From positions 1 through 8,891 of the forward strand of contig JANPMG010000095.1 in NCBI GenBank assembly GCA_031422675.1: a stretch of 8,891 bases of DNA, in the 5' to 3' direction. The DNA comes from JAENVU01 sp031422675. Lineage in GTDB: Bacteria > Actinomycetota > Acidimicrobiia > IMCC26256 > JAENVU01. Shown here one piece after another: positions 5,688 to 8,891 of this stretch. The notes below the pieces were generated by a model. That model was not told where the DNA came from, made no database searches, and worked only from the letters and a program-made list of their open reading frames with translations. Each line of letters starts with the position of its first letter. Position 1 is the stretch's first letter. The translations under genes were made by a program, and so were the position numbers.

Positions 5688-7274
5688 TTACGCGAGCGCG
5701 ACGAGATCGAGCAGGTCTTCGGACCAGTAGTCGAGGTCGCCGTCGGGCATCATCAAGACCCGGCTCGGTTCCAGCCGAGCGACGAAGTCCGGATCGTGAC
5801 TCACAAGGACGACCGCGCCGGGCCAGTCCGAGAGCGCATCGCCGATCGCGTCACGTGAGGGCGGGTCCAGGTTGTTGGTCGGTTCGTCGAGCAGCAGCAG
5901 GTTGTGCCGGCCGGTCACGAGTTGCGCGAGCGCAAGCTTGGTCTTCTCGCCGCCCGAAAGGGTCCCGGCATCCTGGAACGCAACGTCGCCAAAGAGCCCG
6001 AACGCCCCCAGCAACGTGCGGAGTTGGGACTCGGGCAGCCCAACCGTCTTGAGGTGATCCATGACGGTGGCCCCGGCCCGGATGCCCTCGTGCTCCTGGG
6101 CGTAGTAGCCGGTGGAGACGCCGTGACCGAACGAGAACGTCCCCGAGTCCTGCTCGGTCTGGCCGGCGAGGATCCGCATCAAGCTCGTCTTGCCGGCACC
6201 GTTGAGGCCCATCACTACGAGCCGCTCGCCCCGCTCCACAGCGAACGTGACGTCCTCGAAGATGTCCGGTCCGCCGTAGCCCTTGGTGATGCCGTCCACT
6301 TCGAGGACCACGCGTCCCGGCCGGGGCGGGTCCGGGAACCGCACTGCGATCCGTTGTTTGCGCTTTGGTCCGGTGATCTGATCGCGCTCCAAGCGCGCGA
6401 CGCGGGTGTCGATGGCTTTGGCGGTCTTCGCGCGCTTGGCGGTTTGGCCGCGCATGCTGTTCGCCAGTTGGCCCAAGCGTTCGATTTCCGCGGCCTGACG
6501 GGAAGCGAGCTTGCCGATTCGAACCTCGTCGGCCGCCCGTGAGACTTGGTACTGCGAGTACGTCCCGCGGTACTCGATGACCTCACCTTCGTCGAGATGC
6601 AGTACGCGCGTGATGGACGCGTCGAGGAGTTCGAGGTCGTGACTGATCACGAGCAGCGCGCCTCGATACGAACGCAGGAAACCCATGAGCCATTGCTTGG
6701 CGTCGTTGTCGAGGTGGTTGGTGGGTTCGTCGAGGAGAAGGAGGTCGCTGCCGGCGAACAGGATGCGCGTCAACTCGACGCGCCGGCGTTCACCACCGGA
6801 CAACGCGTTGAGCGGGAGGTCGAGCCGGTCGTCGCCCAAGCCGAGTCCGGCCGCGATGGTCCGGACGTCGGATTCGGCGCGGTATCCGCCCGCGTTGCGA
6901 AACTCTTCTTCACAGCGGGCGAACTTGGCCGCGTCCTTCTCGGCGCCGGTTTCGTCGACGCGGATACGGAGCTTCTCCATCCGCAGCGCCAGCGCGTCGA
7001 GGCCCTTGCCCGACAGCACGTGCGACAGCCCGGTGGAATCGACGCCGGACCCACGCGGCCGCGGGTTCTGGGGGAGGTAACCGACGGCTGGGGGATGCGA
7101 AACGATGCCGGCCGCGGCCGGGGCTTCACCGGCGATGACCTTGAGCATCGACGTCTTCCCGGCGCCGTTGCGGCCCACCAGCCCGACCGTGTCGCCCGGG
7201 TGCAGGGAGAAGGAGGCATCGTCGACGCGGAGCTTGCCGCCCACCTCCACCGAGAGTCCCCGCACCTGCAACAT
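5688..7274 (-). CDS. ABC-F family ATPase (ribosome-associated, no membrane domain)
   Basis: This is a 528-residue protein with two complete nucleotide-binding domains and no transmembrane segment, as in ABC-F proteins. Domain 1 has Walker A GRNGAGKT (34-41), signature LSGGE (158-162), Walker B and D-loop LLLLDEPTNHLD (178-189) and H-loop His212. Domain 2 has Walker A GLNGAGKT (356-363), signature LSGGE (439-443), Walker B LLLLDEPTNNLD (459-470) and H-loop His493. Between them (about 240-320) is a basic, helical linker (RGQTAKRAKTAKAIDTRVAR) matching the P-site tRNA interaction motif region. A helical insertion (about 105-135) in domain 1 fits the Arm. ABC-F proteins bind the ribosomal E site and tune elongation or protect against antibiotics. 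The sequence alone does not separate a housekeeping member from a resistance member. GGTGAG lies 11 nt upstream of the ATG. The gene converges on the preceding operon with a 10-bp gap and diverges from the acyl-CoA dehydrogenase gene. Confidence 0.92.
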   Translation of the reverse strand: MLQVRGLSVEVGGKLRVDDASFSLHPGDTVGLVGRNGAGKTSMLKVIAGEAPAAAGIVSHPPAVGYLPQNPRPRGSGVDSTGLSHVLSGKGLDALALRMEKLRIRVDETGAEKDAAKFARCEEEFRNAGGYRAESDVRTIAAGLGLGDDRLDLPLNALSGGERRRVELTRILFAGSDLLLLDEPTNHLDNDAKQWLMGFLRSYRGALLVISHDLELLDASITRVLHLDEGEVIEYRGTYSQYQVSRAADEVRIGKLASRQAAEIERLGQLANSMRGQTAKRAKTAKAIDTRVARLERDQITGPKRKQRIAVRFPDPPRPGRVVLEVDGITKGYGGPDIFEDVTFAVERGERLVVMGLNGAGKTSLMRILAGQTEQDSGTFSFGHGVSTGYYAQEHEGIRAGATVMDHLKTVGLPESQLRTLLGAFGLFGDVAFQDAGTLSGGEKTKLALAQLVTGRHNLLLLDEPTNNLDPPSRDAIGDALSDWPGAVVLVSHDPDFVARLEPSRVLMMPDGDLDYWSEDLLDLVALA

Positions 7275-7362
7275 CGGTCCATGGTCTCACCCCGCGTGGC
7301 CGGGCCTCGATTCTTTGCCGGTTCGGGCGGGAATCGCGACGCCGCAAGCGGCTAATCTTTCG

Positions 7363-7378
7363 GTTACTCGTCAGTAAC
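7363..7378. promoter_or_regulatory. GTTACT-N4-AGTAAC operator-like dyad in the divergent promoter region
   Basis: GTTACT (7363-7368) and AGTAAC (7373-7378) are perfect inverted arms around CGTC. The site lies 40 bp before the acyl-CoA dehydrogenase ATG and 88 bp from the ABC-F start. A TAATCT that could be a weak -10 (7353-7358) precedes it, so a bound repressor would cover the transcription start. TTACT-N4-AGTAA dyads resemble sites used by TetR-family regulators of fatty-acid and acyl-CoA genes in actinobacteria; this likeness is from memory and no regulator is encoded in the window. Confidence 0.5.
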
Positions 7379-7402
7379 TTAGCCAGCCCGTTCGGGCGGA
7401 CC

Positions 7403-7408
7403 GAGGAG
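7403..7408 (+). promoter_or_regulatory. Shine-Dalgarno GAGGAG of the acyl-CoA dehydrogenase gene
   Basis: GAGGAG ends 10 nt before the ATG at 7419, which settles that start. A small GCCCG/CGGGC hairpin (7386-7397) lies just upstream, between the operator-like dyad and the ribosome binding site. Confidence 0.7.
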
Positions 7409-7418
7409 TCCCCGCGCC

Positions 7419-8642
7419 ATGGCCGAATACAGCCTCGATTTCACCGAAGACCAACTGCAGATGCAGAAATGGGTCCACGACTTCGCGGAGAACGTGATCC
7501 GACCCGCCGCGCCGGAGTGGGACGAGAAGGAGGAGACTCCGTGGGAGATCATCCAGGAGGCGGCCAACATCGGGCTGTACTCGTGGGAGGCGATCTCGTC
7601 GTTCTTCTCGGACCCGACCGGCATCACGTTCGCGCTCATCAGCGAGGAACTCGCCTGGGGATGCGCGGGTATCGGATTGGCGATCCTCGGCACGACGCTC
7701 GGCGTCTCGGGCATCGTCGGCAGCGGCACGCCCGAACAGATCGCGGAGTGGGTGCCGGAATGTTTCGGGACGCCGGAGGACATTCACGTTGCTGCGTTCG
7801 CAGTGAGTGAGCCCGATGCCGGTTCGGACGTCTCGAACCTGCGTACGCGCGCGGTGTACGACGAAGCGACCGACGAGTGGGTGCTGAACGGTACGAAGAC
7901 CTGGATCACCAACGGTGGTATCGACAAGGTGCCGAACGTGCACGTCGTCGTCGCATCCGTGGACCCGGAACTCAAAGGACGCGGTCAGGCCAGCTTCGTC
8001 GTCCCGCCGCACACCAAGGGTTTGTCGATGGGGCAGAAGTTCAAGAAGATGGGCATTCGGGCGAGCCACACCGCCGAGGTCGTCCTTGACGATGTGCGGG
8101 TCCCCGGGCGCTGTCTGCTCGGTGGCAAGGAGAAGCTCGACGGGCGGATGGCGCGCGCTCGCGAGGGTCAGTCGAGCCGCGTGCAAGCGGCGATGAGTAC
8201 CTTCGAAGCCAGTCGTCCACTCGTCGGCGCGCAAGCGCTCGGCATCGCGCGCGCCGCCTACGAGTACTCGCTCGACTACGCGAAGGAGCGGCGGGCGTTC
8301 GGCAAGGCGATCATCGAGAACCAGGGGATCGCGTTCAAGCTCGCCGACATGAAGATGGAGATCGACTCCGCCCGCCTGCTCGTGCACCGGGCGTGCTGGA
8401 TGGGTCGCAACGGCAAGGAGTTCACCGCGGGCGAAGGTTCCATGAGCAAACTCAAGGCCGGTGAAGTTGCGGTGTGGGTCACCGAGCAGGCGATCCAGAT
8501 CCTCGGCGGCTACGGCTACGTGCGCGAGTACCCGGTGGAGAAGTGGCACCGCGACTCGAAGATCTACACGATCTTCGAAGGCACCTCCGAGATCCAGCGC
8601 CTCGTGATCGCCAGAGCTATCTCTGGCGTGCGAATTCCGTAG
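7419..8642 (+). CDS. Acyl-CoA dehydrogenase
   Basis: This is a 407-residue FAD flavoprotein that oxidises acyl-CoA to the 2,3-enoyl-CoA and passes electrons to ETF. N-terminal helical, middle beta and C-terminal helical domains are all present. FAD and substrate segments are AFAVSEPDAGSD (126-137) and TWITNGG (161-167). RRAFGKAIIENQ (291-302) and ILGGYGYVREYPVEKWHRD (361-379) follow. The catalytic base is Glu387 in IYTIFEGTSEIQR, the position used by medium- and short-chain enzymes. About 15 extra residues lie near 236-262 (KEKLDGRMARAREGQSSR) before the RPLVGAQALG helix, making it longer than the usual 380-390; I recall similar insertions in other actinobacterial members. Acyl chain specificity is not readable. 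The start is set by GAGGAG (7403-7408). It is monocistronic here, probably controlled through the dyad at 7363-7378. The last codons contain a perfect 8-bp hairpin. Confidence 0.95.
   Translation: MAEYSLDFTEDQLQMQKWVHDFAENVIRPAAPEWDEKEETPWEIIQEAANIGLYSWEAISSFFSDPTGITFALISEELAWGCAGIGLAILGTTLGVSGIVGSGTPEQIAEWVPECFGTPEDIHVAAFAVSEPDAGSDVSNLRTRAVYDEATDEWVLNGTKTWITNGGIDKVPNVHVVVASVDPELKGRGQASFVVPPHTKGLSMGQKFKKMGIRASHTAEVVLDDVRVPGRCLLGGKEKLDGRMARAREGQSSRVQAAMSTFEASRPLVGAQALGIARAAYEYSLDYAKERRAFGKAIIENQGIAFKLADMKMEIDSARLLVHRACWMGRNGKEFTAGEGSMSKLKAGEVAVWVTEQAIQILGGYGYVREYPVEKWHRDSKIYTIFEGTSEIQRLVIARAISGVRIP
8609..8628. other. Perfect inverted repeat in the last codons of the acyl-CoA dehydrogenase gene
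   Basis: CGCCAGAG (8609-8616) and CTCTGGCG (8621-8628) form an 8-bp stem with a CTAT loop, ending 14 bp before the end of the TAG stop codon. It encodes part of the conserved IARAISGV end. No T-tract follows. It may terminate transcription, protect the 3' end, or be chance. Confidence 0.35.
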
Positions 8643-8799
8643 TTGCGAGTTCGCCGTTGACGAGCTGACTTTGTCCCATCCCCACTGCGATCCCTACAAC
8701 TGCTGCCCTTCGCGGAGTCGGTAGAGGTCACGGAGGACTCCGATCTGAGTGCGCGCGCGAGCGGGCATCCGCGCTCGGTGGTGTCGGTGTATCGGGCGC
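8643..8799. other. Convergent intergenic region with two possible hairpins
   Basis: No gene is seen between the acyl-CoA dehydrogenase stop and the end of the minus-strand fragment. CGGAGTC (8713-8719) can pair with GACTCCG (8736-8742) across a 16-nt loop. CGAGCG (8758-8763) can pair with CGCTCG (8772-8777). Either could serve termination of the convergent genes; neither is followed by a T-run. The overlapping minus-strand frame at 8564-8803 is Arg/Ser/Thr-rich, enters the acyl-CoA dehydrogenase gene, and is not believed. Confidence 0.35.
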
Positions 8800-8891
8800 T
8801 CACTCGCGCAGTTGCAGTGCCGCGCTGATGACGACCAACGCCTGCGGTGGGATGTCGTGGTCTCGATAGAAGTCTTCGAAGATCTCGATGG
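8800..8891 (-). CDS. C-terminal fragment of an unrecognised protein
   Basis: The right edge cuts a minus-strand gene whose stop is TGA at 8800-8802. The visible 29 residues begin IEIFEDFYRDHDIPPQALVV and end in ALQLRE. The natural composition, the amphipathic helix-like end and the clean stop suggest real coding. The fragment is too short to name. It converges on the acyl-CoA dehydrogenase gene with 157 bp between the two stops. Confidence 0.5.
   Translation of the reverse strand, partial: IEIFEDFYRDHDIPPQALVVISAALQLRE

Noticed and set aside
6546..7355. Plus-strand ORF of 269 codons opposite the ABC-F gene
   Set aside because: Shadow of the ABC-F reading frame, which has both Walker A, signature and Walker B sets intact.
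7371..8549. Minus-strand ORF of 392 codons opposite the acyl-CoA dehydrogenase
   Set aside because: Arg/His/Leu-rich shadow frame; the plus strand encodes a complete, motif-perfect acyl-CoA dehydrogenase.
8700..8745. tRNA-like look of the GC hairpin (GGAGTCGGTAGAGG...)
   Set aside because: No cloverleaf: the acceptor pairing, anticodon arm and T-loop consensus are missing.

Overview
The window is high-GC DNA with dense, mostly gap-free coding. It looks like an actinobacterial chromosome segment, possibly from the Acidimicrobiia or a similar lineage. The evidence is GC-rich third codon positions, GTG starts, a luciferase-like oxidoreductase of the kind common in F420-using actinobacteria, an actinobacterial-type acyl-CoA dehydrogenase with a long internal insertion, and a lipobox-bearing secreted hydrolase. 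The phylum call is inference; there is no rRNA or other marker gene in the window. No CRISPR array, tRNA, rRNA, intact insertion sequence or phage gene is visible.

Layout. Positions 1-188 hold the C-terminus of an SRPBCC-type protein. Positions 276-2624 encode a 782-residue lipoprotein with a C-terminal alpha/beta-hydrolase domain; a two-tier hairpin in its leader reaches into the ribosome binding site. A bulged hairpin (2641-2666) separates it from a convergent orphan gene of 121 codons (2677-3042, minus). About 0.55 kb of non-coding DNA follows (3043-3588), with an AT-rich island of short palindromes near 3336-3372 and a perfect 12-bp palindrome at 3498-3509.

Positions 3589-5677 form a tightly coupled three-gene operon: a Nit1-like carbon-nitrogen hydrolase, an LLM-class flavin/F420 oxidoreductase, and a small membrane-anchored Ser/Thr-rich protein. 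Each junction is a 4-base stop/start overlap. The ABC-F ATPase gene (5688-7274, minus) converges on this operon with a 10-bp gap. It diverges from an acyl-CoA dehydrogenase gene (7419-8642, plus). The 144-bp divergent region carries a perfect GTTACT-N4-AGTAAC operator-like dyad. A minus-strand gene fragment (8800-8891) enters from the right edge.

How the genes work together. The acyl-CoA dehydrogenase fits acyl-CoA catabolism under a local, probably TetR-type, repressor site. The hydrolase-oxidoreductase pair probably acts on related small molecules, or is simply co-regulated housekeeping; the substrate cannot be read from sequence. The lipoprotein would act outside the membrane as an esterase or lipase. 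The most novel-looking parts are the overlapping operon ending in the low-complexity membrane protein, the orphan 121-residue gene beside the palindrome-rich intergenic DNA, and the structured leader of the lipoprotein gene. I see no clear evidence of a complete undescribed defence or mobile system.
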